Shown: positions 35,875 through 50,000 of the stretch, piece by piece | How the letters are laid out: each line of letters begins with the position of its first letter | Position numbering within the stretch: the first letter of the stretch is position 1 | From: Auanema rhodensis | Lineage: Eukaryota; Nematoda; Chromadorea; Rhabditida; Rhabditidae | Reading direction: 5' to 3' | Length of the DNA stretch: 64,000 nt | Assembly (NCBI GenBank): GCA_964057225.1 | Contig: OZ059897.1 | Span: forward strand, 13,578,001 to 13,642,000 | Position numbers and translations under genes: made by a program | The notes under the pieces: generated by a model | What the model was told of the DNA's origin: nothing | The model's input: the letters and a program-made list of their open reading frames with translations, nothing else | Databases searched by the model: none

Positions 35875-38800
35875 TCAGAAAATACTACTCAAAACATTAC
35901 TAAATGTTACTCCTTGTCGAAATTTAGGGGGAGCAATTTTTCTTTTTGAACTTCGTCGTCTTTGTATTCCTCTTTTAGAGGCCGATCTGGCGACTTGAAT
36001 GTTGGTGCGTGTGCGACGATCTAAAATTCATTTGGAAATGTTGAGAAAGAAAATTAATCAATGTGAAATTCTATTATGAAGTTTCTAGCATTTCTGAATT
36101 TATTCACAAAATAGATGACGATACAGTTGTAGTCCATAAGCCATAAATTAGTTTTTTAATTTTTAATTGTTATAAAACTATTTTCAGGGACATTTACACT
36201 TTCATCAATATTCTGCTTCCTCATTCAAACAAAAGAATTTTTATTTTTTGAAATAGTTTACTCTCTTTAATTTTCTATTTCACCAAATAAAAATATCTTT
36301 TTTTTTTCAAGCTTTTAAGTTTTTCGAAAAAAATGCTTGCTTTTCCTCCCACTCTACCTTCCTCCCCCTCAATTTTTCTGGAAAAGAGCAAACCTGGCTG
36401 AACTGTGTACTGTAATATCCACCCCTTTGACAACACACTTCGCCCGCAACTGCGCTGGTGAGCCCGCAGTGAAGGGATGCGATCGGTTTTGCGGTTCACG
36501 AAAAAACTGCTCCTCTCTATAGGAAAAATAGAGATTATTGGGAGAATATCTAAGGATATCACAACCTTTCGTGTCTATTTTCTTGAAATCTTCCTCTGGC
36601 GTTTCCATTTCCATCTTCAACTAAATTACATTGATTTGAAGAAAATAATACTAATCTGGATCTTTATACCTTTTGAAGAATGCTGTCTACCACGTTCTTC
36701 GTACACTTCTTCATTACGAGATTCAAAGTTGAAATAGCTGTCTGGTTTGTGATTGCTTAGGTTTTCCTAAACAATAAAGAGTTTTGAACGTTTTGTTCTC
36801 AAAAATATATTGAAAACCTCAATGTAGATGTTATGTGCACTTTGACTTTTTGTTATTTGTGGTCTTTGATTTGTGTTGTCCATCTGTTTTAGGTAATCAA
36901 GATTCTGAGAATTCAATCGAATAGGGCTTCTAAGAAATGGAAATGTTAAATTAAATAAAAACGTTCAAGCTGATAATACTTTCCACTCCATGTGTCCATT
37001 ACATCATCTAACGATGGAAGACCAAGCTCAGATCGACTACGTTTTAATTCTTCTTCTCGCTCACGAAGTTGTTGAATTTCTGCAGCGATACGTGGATCAG
37101 CAAAATCCGATGACATCTGTTAATCAAACTTTAAATACTTTTGGTTCACTTATCAACATACAGGTGCTTCATCTCCAGACAAGCTTTGTGGTATTCCTTG
37201 CTTTTTGGCAATTAAAGCTGCAGCTGATTTTTTAACAAATCGCCCTCCTCTATAACAATTCTAAGTAAACAAAAGTAAAAACACAATAAACTACCTGTTA
37301 TCTTGAGTATTTCCTTTATTACATGCATTTTCATTAGGATTTTGATATCCATTTTCTACAGTATCCGTACATAGTTCTCTTTCTAATGCTGTCATTCTTG
37401 GGCTCTGAAATGAAATCATAAAATCAAATAACGTTATAAATTTTTTTTCCAACTTGGTTGAAACGAGCTGATGGCTTTTGAGGGCTTTTAGATCGTGGTT
37501 GATGTTCAACTTTCTTATTTGGTGACATCGCTGCACGGGTTACGGTAATTTGAGGTGGTTCCATTTTTTTTACAATAGTGGGAGGAGGATGTGGAGCTGG
37601 CAATTTTGGTTCCATTGGCTGAAACAACTAATATCTTATGTTTTTTTGTGTTTATTTACCATATTATCCACTAATATCTCAGATCCACAATTCGGTAAAG
37701 CATGTACATGATTCCAAAGAGTTTCTGACAAACCAATACCTGAAAATATAAATCAGTCATTCATGAAGCATGAAGAAATATAAACCAAGATAATTCAGCA
37801 CATTTCGGTGAGTTTTAAAGTAAATCAACAACTTTTCTGCTTCATCGTTCAATTCTCGGACATTTGAAGGCATTTTACGCTGTCCTGTTTGGTGAGTTAT
37901 TTCAAATGGCAATGCAATTTTGTTCAAACTAATCTAAAGATTAAAGCTTTGAAACATGCTTGAAACTTGAAATAAAGTTTACAGATTCATCAGATCCCAT
38001 AGCTGAATCAGTAGAAACAGTTGTATTCTCTGCTTGATCACTTCTCTCTGAGTAATGATCAGAATCACAAGCATTAGCGAATTTCTTTTTCTCGTTAATT
38101 TCTTTAGGAATTCGTGAATTCGCTCCTCTTTCTGTATTACGCATATTCTGAAAAAAATGAATGTTTTTACAATTTTATTTGGGTTTTCTTTTAATTTTCG
38201 AAAAGTGTGAAGTTGGGGGTGTAAGTTTACATACTGGTGATCTGCGATCTAGCGTTTCCCATTGTTTAGCTTTGTCATTTCGTAAATGAGCTGCATCTGG
38301 AGGTCTTTGTACGTGTCGATAGTTTTGATTATTCTAAATAAAAAATAAAAAAATGAAATAATTAATGAAGAAGATTCATAGAAAAGATGGTTATATAAGA
38401 AAGCAATGGCCAATTAGTAGTTAGTTTGGTTATGCTTGTTTATTTTTTTTTTTTTTTTTTGTACTTCAAGTTTTTTTCTTTTTTTCTACCAAATTTTTTG
38501 TTTTTATAAAAAATTAGAAGCAAAAGAAGATGGCAGGAAAGTTTCAAAAAACCTCATCATCTATCTTAATTGGCCATTCTCCACTATTCATCTTCTGAAC
38601 TACTTCCTGTACATTTCGTACCATTTCCTCATGTGGAGATGGGTTACGATTGAATCGTAAGCCATTATTATCCCCATTTTTGAGAAAAGGATTTGTTGAA
38701 ACCTTAATAAAATAAAAATATGTAAAGATATATATATAGATATTAAACTTTATTTTTTGGAATATCTTTCCTATCATCACTTCCACGATTTTTTTGAAAT

Positions 38801-40171
38801 TCTGAATTTCCTTTCAAATTATTTATAATATTCTTAATAGAAGCTGCTGGACCCGGTGGAGCTGAAAAATTTGAATTCATAAAGCCTTCAGTTTTTTCTT
38901 TGAGACTACCTGGAGGAATTTCATTTTTTTTGGTAATTGGCTTATTTGTATTTGATTTATCATCCTGAATATTAAGTAAATTAATAAATAAATATTGTAC
39001 TGTAGTCCCAAAATAAAGTTTTTGGCTTTTGTTTATTTTAAATAGAATTGATCATACTTCGAATTTCTGCTTTGATTGGAAACCGTCAATGATGTCATGT
39101 TTGTTATGACCGTGAAACGGAGCTGAACTGTGTTCGAAGCGGAGATGTGGCTCCTTTCCTGCTCCGTTTAGACTTGTTGATTGTGCAACTTGATCTTTTG
39201 TTCGATTGCTATTATGATTCTGAAATATTAACGATTTCTTTTCTTTTTTTTTTCTCTAAAAAATTTTTTTAATTGGCAAATCTTTCGGTTTGTTCTCATT
39301 CATCGACTCATTTTATATTCTAAGGGCTTTTCTATGTATACCTGTACATTTCTCCATTGTCCGCCAGAAGCAGCTGGCGATGCATTTGATGTCGGTTGTC
39401 TCTCCATCTGTCGTCTGTCAGCTCGATGATCCAATGCATCCGGTTGACGAGCCGTTGGATGTTGTAGACGACGGTCATAGTCGTCTTCACAATCGTCATA
39501 ACGATCATCTAGATGTGAATTACTCCGAGGCTCAGGTTGTGATATTTGAATTCGAGCAATTCCTCTAGTCTCTTTTTCGTAATTTCCAGCAGAAGGTCGA
39601 CGATTATGTTGTTGTGGTGGTGGTTGGTGTTGCCAATTTCCACGATGATCGGGACAACCTGAATAGTTTAAACTTTAAGAATTTAGAAACCTATTATAGA
39701 GACGAAAAAAAAGATTGTAGAAAAACTTTAAAAGTTTAATTACAAAGTTAAAAAAATAGAATTTGAACTGAAATACTTACGTCGATCTGGAGGGAATTCT
39801 CTACAGTTATATTCATCTTGATATCTATCATACCCATCGTAATCATCATAATCCTTTAATAAATTCAAATTTTATATTATATAATATTTAAGATTTAAAT
39901 ATGAAATATCTTTTATATTATTTAAAATTTTTATATAATTTAAAATATTCTATAAACTGAAACATACCTTCCTATATTCATCTCTTCGTGGTCTCTCCGC
40001 TTCTGAATATCCAGACCATCTGAAGCATAAATTGATGAAAAAATATTTTTTTTTTAAATTTTATATATATTAAACGCAAATTAATATAATTTAATTTGTA
40101 TTTTAGAACTTGAATAATAAATAAACAAAATACCTGTTTTGTGGATGATTGTGACTCATATGTCCATGCAT
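35875..40171 (-). CDS. Long, largely disordered protein with a short coiled-coil; not recognised
   Basis: Twenty exons: 40134-40171, 39968-40019, 39781-39853, 39342-39658, 39058-39219, 38749-38964, 38553-38702, 38235-38333, 37983-38147, 37786-37933, 37660-37739, 37454-37618, 37295-37404, 37162-37249, 36980-37116, 36818-36929, 36670-36766, 36566-36595, 36394-36516, 35875-36020; 835 residues. The N-terminal half is rich in D, Y, R, Q, N and P (acidic-aromatic DYDDYDGYDRY near 31-41). A more ordered block lies about 424-500, a proline-rich stretch about 501-520, and a charged helix near 630-650 (EIQQLREREEELKRSR). The tail is strongly basic and ends KFRQGVTFSNVLSSIF. The charged helix loosely recalls the C-terminal module of the PALM2-AKAP2/MISP family, but this is a weak impression. 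No signal peptide or membrane segment; cytoplasmic or nuclear is likely. A TTTAG acceptor 11 bases before the ATG suggests trans-splicing. Exons 18-20 are less certain. Confidence 0.8.
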
Positions 40172-40866
40172 TTATGTTTATTCTAAATTAGAAAATTATA
40201 AATAAAAAATTATTAAATTTTTCTACAAAATTCCTTAAAATTTTTAAAAATTTTAAAAGACTAATCGAGAATGATGACAATAATGAAATGAATGAGGATT
40301 GAGGAAGGTGAGGGCTTGTGACAAATCTCTTGCTTTGAGAAGGTGGGCTCATTAAGATAAATAAAACTTTGACGGCTGGCTGTCAAACGACTGGACTAGA
40401 CCTAATATGGAAAATAGAAACAGACAAACGGAAACAAATAGTATATCTGGTTTCCAAATATAGCTACTACTAGGAAATCAATCAAAATCTATATATAAAA
40501 CTTTCTTTATTTCCTTAATATTCAAAAAATATGAAGGTACATGTGAATGAAAGTTCATGAAAGCTTGTTAAATATGGAAAAACATTCAGACGAAGAATAT
40601 TTATTCCTTAACTTAACCAATGTATAAAGTTTAGTAAAATTAAATTTATAATTATATAATTATAAATATAAATTATTTATAATATATTTGTATATATCTA
40701 GATTTTTATTTATTTCAATATTTCGTTCAAATATTCAATCCCCTGTACACTTATGGATAACATCTTTCCAATATTTTATATGGTATAATATATTCATAGT
40801 TCAACATGTAGAGCCAGATGTTTTTTTTTGGTATAAAATATATCAAAAGAATGATATTATCATCAG

Positions 40867-41058
40867 TTTCTTGAACAATCTGGTTCATCTGAACATTGTA
40901 ATCGTCGCCCGATTGTAGCACCTGTCGACAATTTGAGGGAAAAAACTAGAAGACGTTTGATGGCATTATCCGTATATGGATTGATACAACAAGAAAAAAG
41001 AAATATATGTTATGTATTGTCGGAAATGTTCAAAAGAAATTATTGTACTGTGATATGA
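40867..41058 (+). CDS. Orphan coding-like terminal exon, 63 codons
   Basis: After an ATCATCAG acceptor, one frame stays open to a TGA at 41056. It encodes a charged, protein-like segment (NLREKTRRRLMALSVYGLIQ and then QEKRNICYVLSEMFKRNY) ending CTVI, which fits a class I PDZ-ligand tail. It cannot start at its own 5' end, so an upstream exon is needed. The nearest phase-0 choice is ATGAAG with a GTACAT donor at 40531-40536, which would give a 65-residue protein. I do not recognise the family. A last exon of a gene with distant exons, or a pseudogene fragment, are alternatives. Confidence 0.45.
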   Translation, partial: FLEQSGSSEHCNRRPIVAPVDNLREKTRRRLMALSVYGLIQQEKRNICYVLSEMFKRNYCTVI

Positions 41059-41615
41059 ATATTTCTTAATTATGCAATCTACTTTTTGATCGTTATTATG
41101 TTTGGGTCACTATAAATAGTCATTATATTTTGTGTTTATTATCTATTAATTAGATTCCCTAATAACAAAAAATCTATAAAAATTCAAATTTTACCATTTG
41201 AATCAAGCAAACAAGCATTGACATGAGCAGGAATTCATTATGAATTCCGGTAGACAAGCAGCTTACTGTGTGTGTGTATCTAAGACAGCACACTGCCTCT
41301 TTGTTTCTGACAATTATTTGAATTGTGACTGAATAATTAATGAAGAAATAACAATCTTTATTGTATATTTTTATTTATAGAATTCAAATTTTACCCTTTT
41401 ATTTTAAAAGAAGTAACTGTTTTTTCTTAGATAGTTAACCGCAATTCATCTTGCGGAACATTCTTTGAGTGATTGATCTCGGGAAAGATTGAATATCTTT
41501 AAACACGTCATCCAATTTTTTTTACAAAAAAGTAGGCTATAGAGGTTAAAGTACTTAGATATCAAGATATGATGCTCCGATGTCTCTTTGTTCTTAAGAA
41601 AAAATGTCTTTTTAG

Positions 41616-41772
41616 TTCTAATAGAAAATGTATAGAAGTTCAGCATATAAGGCACGCGACACAACTAGTTCATGATCTTATCTCCAATCCACATCTACAC
41701 TCAAATTCATTGTTAGTTGAAAAAAATGAAGAAAAAAAGGAGTTAAATGAAGGTTATAGTAGAATTTTTTGA
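41616..41772 (+). CDS. Second orphan coding-like terminal fragment
   Basis: Following a CTTTTTAG acceptor, a frame entered in phase 2 stays open for 51 codons to a TGA at 41770, with hydrophilic, protein-like content (HIRHATQLVHDLISNPHLHS, then an acidic-basic EKNEEKKELNEG stretch). It cannot be joined in frame to the fragment at 40867 with any good donor. Unrecognised; chance is a real possibility. Confidence 0.25.
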
Positions 41773-44043
41773 GTTTTCAATGTATCTCTCTTATGTTTTA
41801 TCCAGGTACTATGTGTATGTCCCTCAAATATATTTGAAAAAGAAATCCCTTTTTAATGAAAGAATGAGTATTTTAAATGTCAATGAAAGGTATATTGATG
41901 AGGACTAAATGAGTATATCTTACTCTTAAGATGTTCTTCGTACTCTTATATTACATAGTTTCCTCTTTGTAAATCTTATATACCGATAGTGAGTTCCTTA
42001 TAAGGTTAACCATAAAATATGTCGGCATTACGTAAAAGTACGACTGAAGGACGAAACCTCGACTGATTAGCTAACTAATTACATAAAATCCTCGGTCTAT
42101 CTATTTCTTAAGTCGACGGCAACATTTGGAACAAAAATTTTTATTAACTAACGACACCTGACTAACTATGTGAAATTCATTTGTCCTTTACTTAGCAGAT
42201 TCAAATCACCTTCAAACTATGAACATTTGAATTTGTTTTTGTAACTTGAAATCGAAAGCCAAGCGTACTTAAACATTTCAGTATTGAAAAAATGTTGTAA
42301 AAGTTGTGTGATAAGAATAAGAACTGATTAAAAATTCAATTGAAAACGATCAAATATTTCCTTTTTTTGTTAAAAAAAAGAAAACAATGAATTCAATTCT
42401 TTCAAATTAACAAAATACTTGTATATTCCAATTCCAAAGACTTTCAAAGAATTCAGATGGATATTGATGGAGCCGTACGAATAGATTGTGATACATAATA
42501 ACAAATTACCGTATTTATCATATAAAAAAAATAAAAATAAAAATATATATTATTCTTATTATATAAAATATATTTTTTGGTTAGAATATAATTAAAAATG
42601 TTTATCATCATGTAAATATTATAATATAATAATACAAATTGTAATTACTATAGCTGATAAGACATCATATGTACGACGAATTTTAGCGCACAATTGCCAT
42701 TTTTGTTGAGAAAAAAAATGATCAAAATATGAAAACGCTTATCATTGGATGTTATATTACCAATCTAGTTTAATGTAGTCATTTTTTACTATAATTATAT
42801 CAAAGTTTTTTAAATACTAAAATCAAAACACTACTGATAACTACAGTTGCAAACTGTTTTCATTAATCTCAATAACTTATCTTTTTAATATTTTTTGTGA
42901 AAAAAGTTTCACAAAAAATGCATAATTTCGTAGATCATCCCTTAAGAAAAACATATTTTTAGCTCAAAGTATGCAACAATTGAAATTGAAAAGTTGATAA
43001 GGCTGGAGTATGGATCATATTCTATACATGTATGGCGCCATCTATACTTAACTGCTTACATAACAAAACAGCTTCCGATTTAGATATTCAATTAAACATT
43101 AGATTGATTTCATCTCACCAAAATGGAGACAATGATTTTCAAGTTATACTGTCAAACATCATTGAACATTTTTTTCCCTTTTGAGTATCTCTTGTATTAA
43201 TAAGAAGAAGGAGATGATCATGTTTTACTAAGGAAGATTAGAGATATTAATGTCATAATTCATTCCCGGATTGATTTAAATAAACAATCATTACATGAAA
43301 ACGGAAAAAAATCAAAATATTAAAATGGCCAGATAAGGACAGTAAATGTTACATGAGTTCGGTTCCAACCAGTGCCTGACACTTAATACCACCTATACCT
43401 GCTTTGATGCTCTCTATTCGCAACATTTCAAGCACATTTTGAGCATGAACTAATCAAGCTCTCTCGTTATTTCAAACTCTATTATCATTTTCTATGAGCT
43501 TCTGCTCAACGAATTAGGCTTGGCTGACTTCTGTACCAGACACGAAACAGCCCTTCGAGCCTTAACAGGTCACAAAGTTTGCAATCAGTCCAGCTTCATC
43601 TTATTTTTGAAATTTTCATTGCCTTGTCGGTATTTTTGCTCTTTGTATCAATATATTGCATTAACAATTAAGTCCCTCAAATGTTATTCTGATTATATTT
43701 ATCATATGTTTGCTTCTATTTTTGATTATTATCAGTTATTTATTTATAATATTTATATAACTTCTTGACACATTCTAATATAAATACTCTGAAAAATACT
43801 CATGAATATTCATTAAATTCTTATCATCTGAAGGTCAATCCTATCACCCTACTGTTTGTCTAACTAATATAATTGAAATTTTTTATAAATAATCAGCTTT
43901 TTAATCATTAAGACGATTAACTATAAGACGTTTGAACTGATTTTTTGAAGCTAATCTTTTCGTTAAGCAGAATATACTTTTTGTGACTATTATTCTTTTA
44001 CTAATAACATAGAAACATACTTACATATGCTTAACATTATTCT

Positions 44044-44056
44044 CCCCCCCCCCCCC
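44044..44056. repeat. Poly-C tract
   Basis: Thirteen consecutive C residues in AT-rich DNA. A ten-C tract followed by nine T residues lies at 52435-52453. Confidence 0.95.
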
Positions 44057-47000
44057 TCCCTAATATGTTAAAAAATTCTTTGTATGATTCATTCAAAAAT
44101 TTAAAAGCTATAACCAATTTCAAATCAACCGTTCATCGCGTTTCAAATTATAACAATGATAAATGACCATTTATAACGTCATGAGCATTAGACGCTGCGT
44201 GAAATTTCACGTGACCACAATAACATACTGTAATGCAGCTTAAAGCCAGAGAATGTTCAAAGTCATGTCGTCATGCTCCTAAGAAAAAATGTTTTTTTTT
44301 TCCACTTTTCAATTTATTTCTTTATAAATACGTTGTTTTCTGAGCGGAAAAATCATTGTCTGGGATTCTTGTACAACACTAGGAGCATTCATTCATGGGC
44401 CAGATGTCCCATCGGATGTTCATCATCACTCCTAAATATCATCAAGCAAAGTCAACGTATGCATACGACGATATAACCGTCGGGCATGTTATCTCTCATC
44501 CAGACTAGTCTCAGTCGTTTATCGTATTGTCGTCAGCATCTTTCAATCAGACGGTGACGAAGTCGTTGTTAAGACGAAGAGGGCGAAAGAAAATGCAAGT
44601 AAGAGAGATGGGAGCAGATGAGAAGGCAACGATGACTTTTCCTCAGATGTCTTTTCTTTCTTGTATATAGTCTTTCTTTTATTCTATCTTCCATTTCTTT
44701 TCTCTCACACAAAGAAAAAGAAAATGAAAAAGAACATGAGTATGGCTTCGGATGGACGAAAGAGATGGTAGATAGTCCGACATAGATGAGATTTCAAAGC
44801 CATTTTTCACCCTCAAAACGTTTAGTTAGTCCCTAGTGTTGTTCATAGGATTATTGGTTTCCTTCGATGGTGTTCCACGGTTTCTTAAGATATTCGATAC
44901 AAAATATCTAAAACTGAAATACATTAAGGCTTTCAATTGTAGAGAAACACTCACCAAAATCACTTTAATGTTAGTTTTCACGGCTATTTGACTATAAAAA
45001 TTTGAAAATTGAGTTTTGACATGTCGGCACAGTTCTTAGAAGATTTTTTTCCATTCGTGTAGCCAACCTATACTTAACGCAAAAATAAGACGAAAGTTTA
45101 CTTACTAACTCAAACTTTATTTCGTTTTCTTTTACTTTTTTTGCCCTCGAGGCAAATCGATCTCTCCCACTGTGTAGTACACACATTTTTTAAAAGAAAG
45201 ATGGAAGACAAGGGCAAAGCTCTGCTGGATACCAACAGAAATTAAGATTTCTCTTGTTAATGTCTCTAATCTTAAAACTCTCCAGAAATCTCATTAGAAA
45301 GTACTTAAATATTTTGTTCTTTAATTAAGTGCCACGCGATTCCCTAAGAAGTTCTTTGTATCTTACCATGATGCTTCATGTTGGATTTCCTGCTGTTCGA
45401 AAACCTGGGCAAAGGAGTCTATCTAGAAGACATGCCGACAAATCTTTTGGCTTCTCGTTCCCCTATGTGATCCATCAACTACCTGCTGTTATCCACACTC
45501 CTCAGGAAGCGCAACAGCATGATACCATCATTTTCACGTCCGACGTCAATATTGACATACAGATGACAGAAATATATCCATATGTAAATTCTTAAAACAT
45601 CTTACAATGAATCTGATGATCATTCACATTTCAAACCAGGTGCATCTAATTACAGCAGACAGTTTAATTTGGTTTGACAGTACAATATGACTGTTCTGAT
45701 GAGATCTATCTCATTTCATGTCATGATGTTTGTCTGTTCGTCTATTGCCCTCATAATCTTGATATAAACAGCGTGAATATAGTTATTACCTGAAATAACA
45801 TCATGTCATCTACGAAATTGTTAGAGTAACTATGTTATAGATCGATATCGATCTATAGATTTAGATAAAGTTTTGTTAGTGCTCTGATGCCCATCAGTTG
45901 ACAGTTTTTGGCATGTCACAGCATCTTACTAATATAACTTGACAATCTAGTGACAAGCTGTTGAAGCAGATGCTGCAAACGTTTATACTACATTAGATGA
46001 AGTAAAGATAATGTTTTGACAAGCATTACAGGTGTCATCTGCCAAAATAGCCACTGACCTAAGCAATCGGAACTTAATCAAGGACATATAGGTTCAATTT
46101 TGAAATTCATGATGAGTCAAAATCAAGATTAATCAGAAATGCCACACAGTTCAGCCGACTACATGGTCATTTCGTTTGTTATGTCACAGTTTTTGAAAAA
46201 TGAAAACCGAAAACATCAACTAGGCTGATACAAGAAAATGATTAAACACCATGAATGCATCTCTCCCCATCTCCCTTGATGCTACCTCTTCAACACTTAG
46301 CCGATGATCATTTTAAGCATTCCACAATTTCTTATTGTTCTTAATTAAGCTTTTCTAATCCCTTATACTTCTCAATATCTAATTATAAATAGAATGATTA
46401 TTAAATAGAGATTATAGCCTTGTTAATAATACATAAGTATATATAATATACTTCTATAAGTCTCAATCAAACAGTAGCCGATTCCTAATGGCATACTGTT
46501 CTCACTCATATCTTTTGTATTCTGACATCAAAACTTTTCTTATTGTACTTACAGCTTTTTATATTATTGCCTTACAGTCTATTCATAATTGAACACAAAA
46601 AAAATTTATAAATGTTTCTTATCGACATAAATTTCTGATCAGAAGTTTTAGAAATGTATTACATTTCATACCCTGTGTTTAAACCTATTTGATATATAAA
46701 GAATCCTAGAACCAAAACTTTTTTATATATCTAAATCCGCGAAAACGTATGTCAAATGTTTTTCAAATGTAAAAAATGACTGAAACAAGTGAAATTCCCA
46801 GCTTTTTTACGTCTTTGACAAATACTTTTTTCATTTCATAGTTCTAAACCAATTCATTTTTTTTTTGCATTAGAATCATTCATTAAAGAAATCATCAAAC
46901 AAAACCAATATAACCTAACAATTTAGAAAAACAGAATAACAAATAAACGATGGTATTTTTTTAAATATTATGATGACGTCATTAAAAGTATTTATATCTA

Positions 47001-50000
47001 GGGTTATAGAACTTTCTTAATTATGCCATAATAGTATCTGATGCAATATTTCTCACGCAAGTCCCAAAGATTTAAATAGAGAAAAAATACTTTTTCTATG
47101 TTTGTTAACGTTAATGCATCATTAATCGGTTTGGATAGATTGACCTATCACGTAGAATGTTTCCTCAAGTTGCCAACACCTGCCTCTTACAGCCTAAGTA
47201 AGTTGCTAAGCCATCTTATCTGTTGACTTCAACCATGATTTTATTGACATTGTCAAGAATCATCTATCATATTAACTACAATAATAATACTAATCAGATT
47301 AAGTATACAAGCTTCTTAATGTATATCAAACGTTTCTTACCATGCTACTGTGACTCTCCATATAGTTCTGTACTTTCTTATAATTTATTTATATGAAAAA
47401 AAAAATCAAACCCCCTCTAAAAAATGTTAGGCATAAATATTTCTGCTCAAGATAAGGTCACTTCGTCACAGCATGACCATATGTGAATAAAATGCGGTAA
47501 ATATAAGTGAAAGACACCTAGAATTGCATAATTGATGTCCATAAACAGAATGTTTGATTCACAATATGCTATCTTGTCCGACAAACTTCATAAAAGCTTG
47601 CCGACTACGAGCATAAGTTTACGTAATGATGCGAGGTCCCAATTCCTTTTTTTCATGACATAAAAACACATGATGATGTTATAACATCCTCATAAAATTA
47701 TAATGATATTGATATTATTTACCTTGACGCATAATCAGCTTTTTATAATATGATGATAGACAACCATTCTTTCTTTCCCTTTCTTTCTCAATATCTATCT
47801 CTCTATAATAGTCTTTACCGGTATATGTATATGACGTAATGCAATGTCGCCTACTTTATCGGTTACCATAGATTACTGTCGAAATTATTTTGCGCGAAAA
47901 TAAAAATTGTTCCCAGATGGAACAAATGATCATATCCTTATCACAATAAGATAAAAATAGTGAAAAGACTGTATGACAAAAGACAAAGGCGCCTGAGTTC
48001 AATCTTCCGAGACCCACTACTTCTTACGTGTGAGTTGTATCTCTGCATGTATGATATGATATACAATTGATGATAGGAAAGCAAAAAAGTTTTGAACGTG
48101 TGTTCGTTCGTTTCGTTATCCCTCCATACTGTCATCATCGCAAATTCCGATTGTTGAACCTAGACAGCGATGAAATCTTTCATGGGTTTCTAGAAAAATG
48201 TATCTGGAATTATGAAAAATCATAAGAAGCATATGTTCAAGTTTGACCTTTCAATCTATTGTTAGCTTGAGCAATTTTTTTTCTTTGTAAGTCAGTATCC
48301 GTTTTCTTACAATAGGCTGTATGGTCAAATGCCAGATGCCTCTGCACCTATATGATCCTAACAATGCGCTAAGTTTTTGAAAAATTTTGAGCCTCAACTT
48401 GTTGTGTACAGTAATGGCTTTTGTGTATTTGAATTTTTGTGACCTCAGAATCTGCTTGTATTAATAAAATTGTAGAAAAACTTATGAAAATTTCAAGTTT
48501 TATGGCTTTGAATAGAAATGCCATGAGGGTACTATTGACGGTCGATTCAATTTCAAATAAGCTAATGAATGTGGTAGAGAGCAGGATGTAGAGAAAGATT
48601 CTCCTGTCAGCTATTTCTATCTCTTCTTCTTTCTCTTTCGATATTTTTTCTACCAATCAAAATGGTCCCAATATTTTCTTCTTTGAAAGACAAATTTTCA
48701 AAAAGAGAAGAACAGACGGTTGCCTGATGCTTTAGACTGTCTGACTGCTGTTGCTAGTTCAAGCAGGCAGGCAGGCAACTGAGCTGATGAGAACTGACGG
48801 TGACGACATCGAAGCCAGCGACAGACATCTGTCAATGTTACCTTGAAACAAGCAACCAAAGCAAGACAAGAAAGAGGAGAAAATCAACAGATGAAAAAGA
48901 AAAAGAGAATGGAAACAAGGAATCAGTAGCATATGAAGTGAATACCCATCATTTAATTTCCTTTCTGAATCTTTCCTCATAAGTTTAATGACGACAATTT
49001 TCCAAGCATCCTACTGCAAGAATCAGTTGTAACCCACGAATATATTGTTATCTAATGTCCAATTTTAGTAGTCATTCTTGCTGCCCTTCCTATCAAGCTA
49101 ATAATCATTTATACGTTTTCAAGCTTTTCCTATTCAGTCTTCATTTTACACCATCGGACAGACGTTCATTTTTCTTTCTTATCTTCGTTATCGATACAGA
49201 ATATCTTGTTCACTTGAGATTTATATCTATTCCACTCTGCTCATCCCTCCAATCATCATTCTATCACCAAAAATTCCATATTCGACATCCCATCAGGTGG
49301 TCGTGCATCCTGAGATCCAAAATGACCCATGGGCCCCCAGATGCTCTCAACGCACACCTCGAGGTCTTCTTCTCACCTACTCTTCCTTTGTTCACCTGCT
49401 TTCTGAAATCATCTTACTAGGTCAAATATAAATTGCCTGTCCTACGAAGAAAGTTTCTAGAGTTTTGACACGAGAATCGAGCCTGTTGAAGACAGAGCAT
49501 CATGTTCACACTTTGACAAAAAAAAATAAAAGAAAAAACGAACTTCCTGCTGTGTATATCTTCAGGGTTTTTTCTGATGTTTAATACATTGGCCTCAATT
49601 AACCATGAGTCCGTATACCGATGACGTTGACCGAGTATGAGAAGACTCCGTTTGAACTCTGCTAACAGAAAATCTGTGAGGACGTCAAACGACATTCCAC
49701 CTTTTTTTTTCATCATCTATCCTCTGTTTCCAGAATTACTGATTAATAGCATCTTAGCCATTTTTTTCGTGCCAGGACACAGCATGTGCGCGAAAGCAAA
49801 AAGAGGAAATAGAGAAAAGAACTGACAATATTCAAAAACGAAAGTGAGAGTTAAGACAAAGAACGAGACAGAGAGTTCCATCTCTTGTAGGTTACTTAGA
49901 TAAAATTCATTAAGATTTACCGCGTCCAGAAAGGCTCCAAATTCTGAACAGCAAGATTATGTGAGATCAAAAAAAAATGTCCTCATACTACTCTTTCTAG

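Noticed and set aside
45329-45595. 88-codon plus-strand frame
   Set aside because: No recognisable domain, no clear splice partners; length compatible with chance in a less AT-rich patch.
49055-49420. 121-codon plus-strand frame
   Set aside because: Pyrimidine-rich, Ser/Phe/Leu-biased, no domain and no partner exons.
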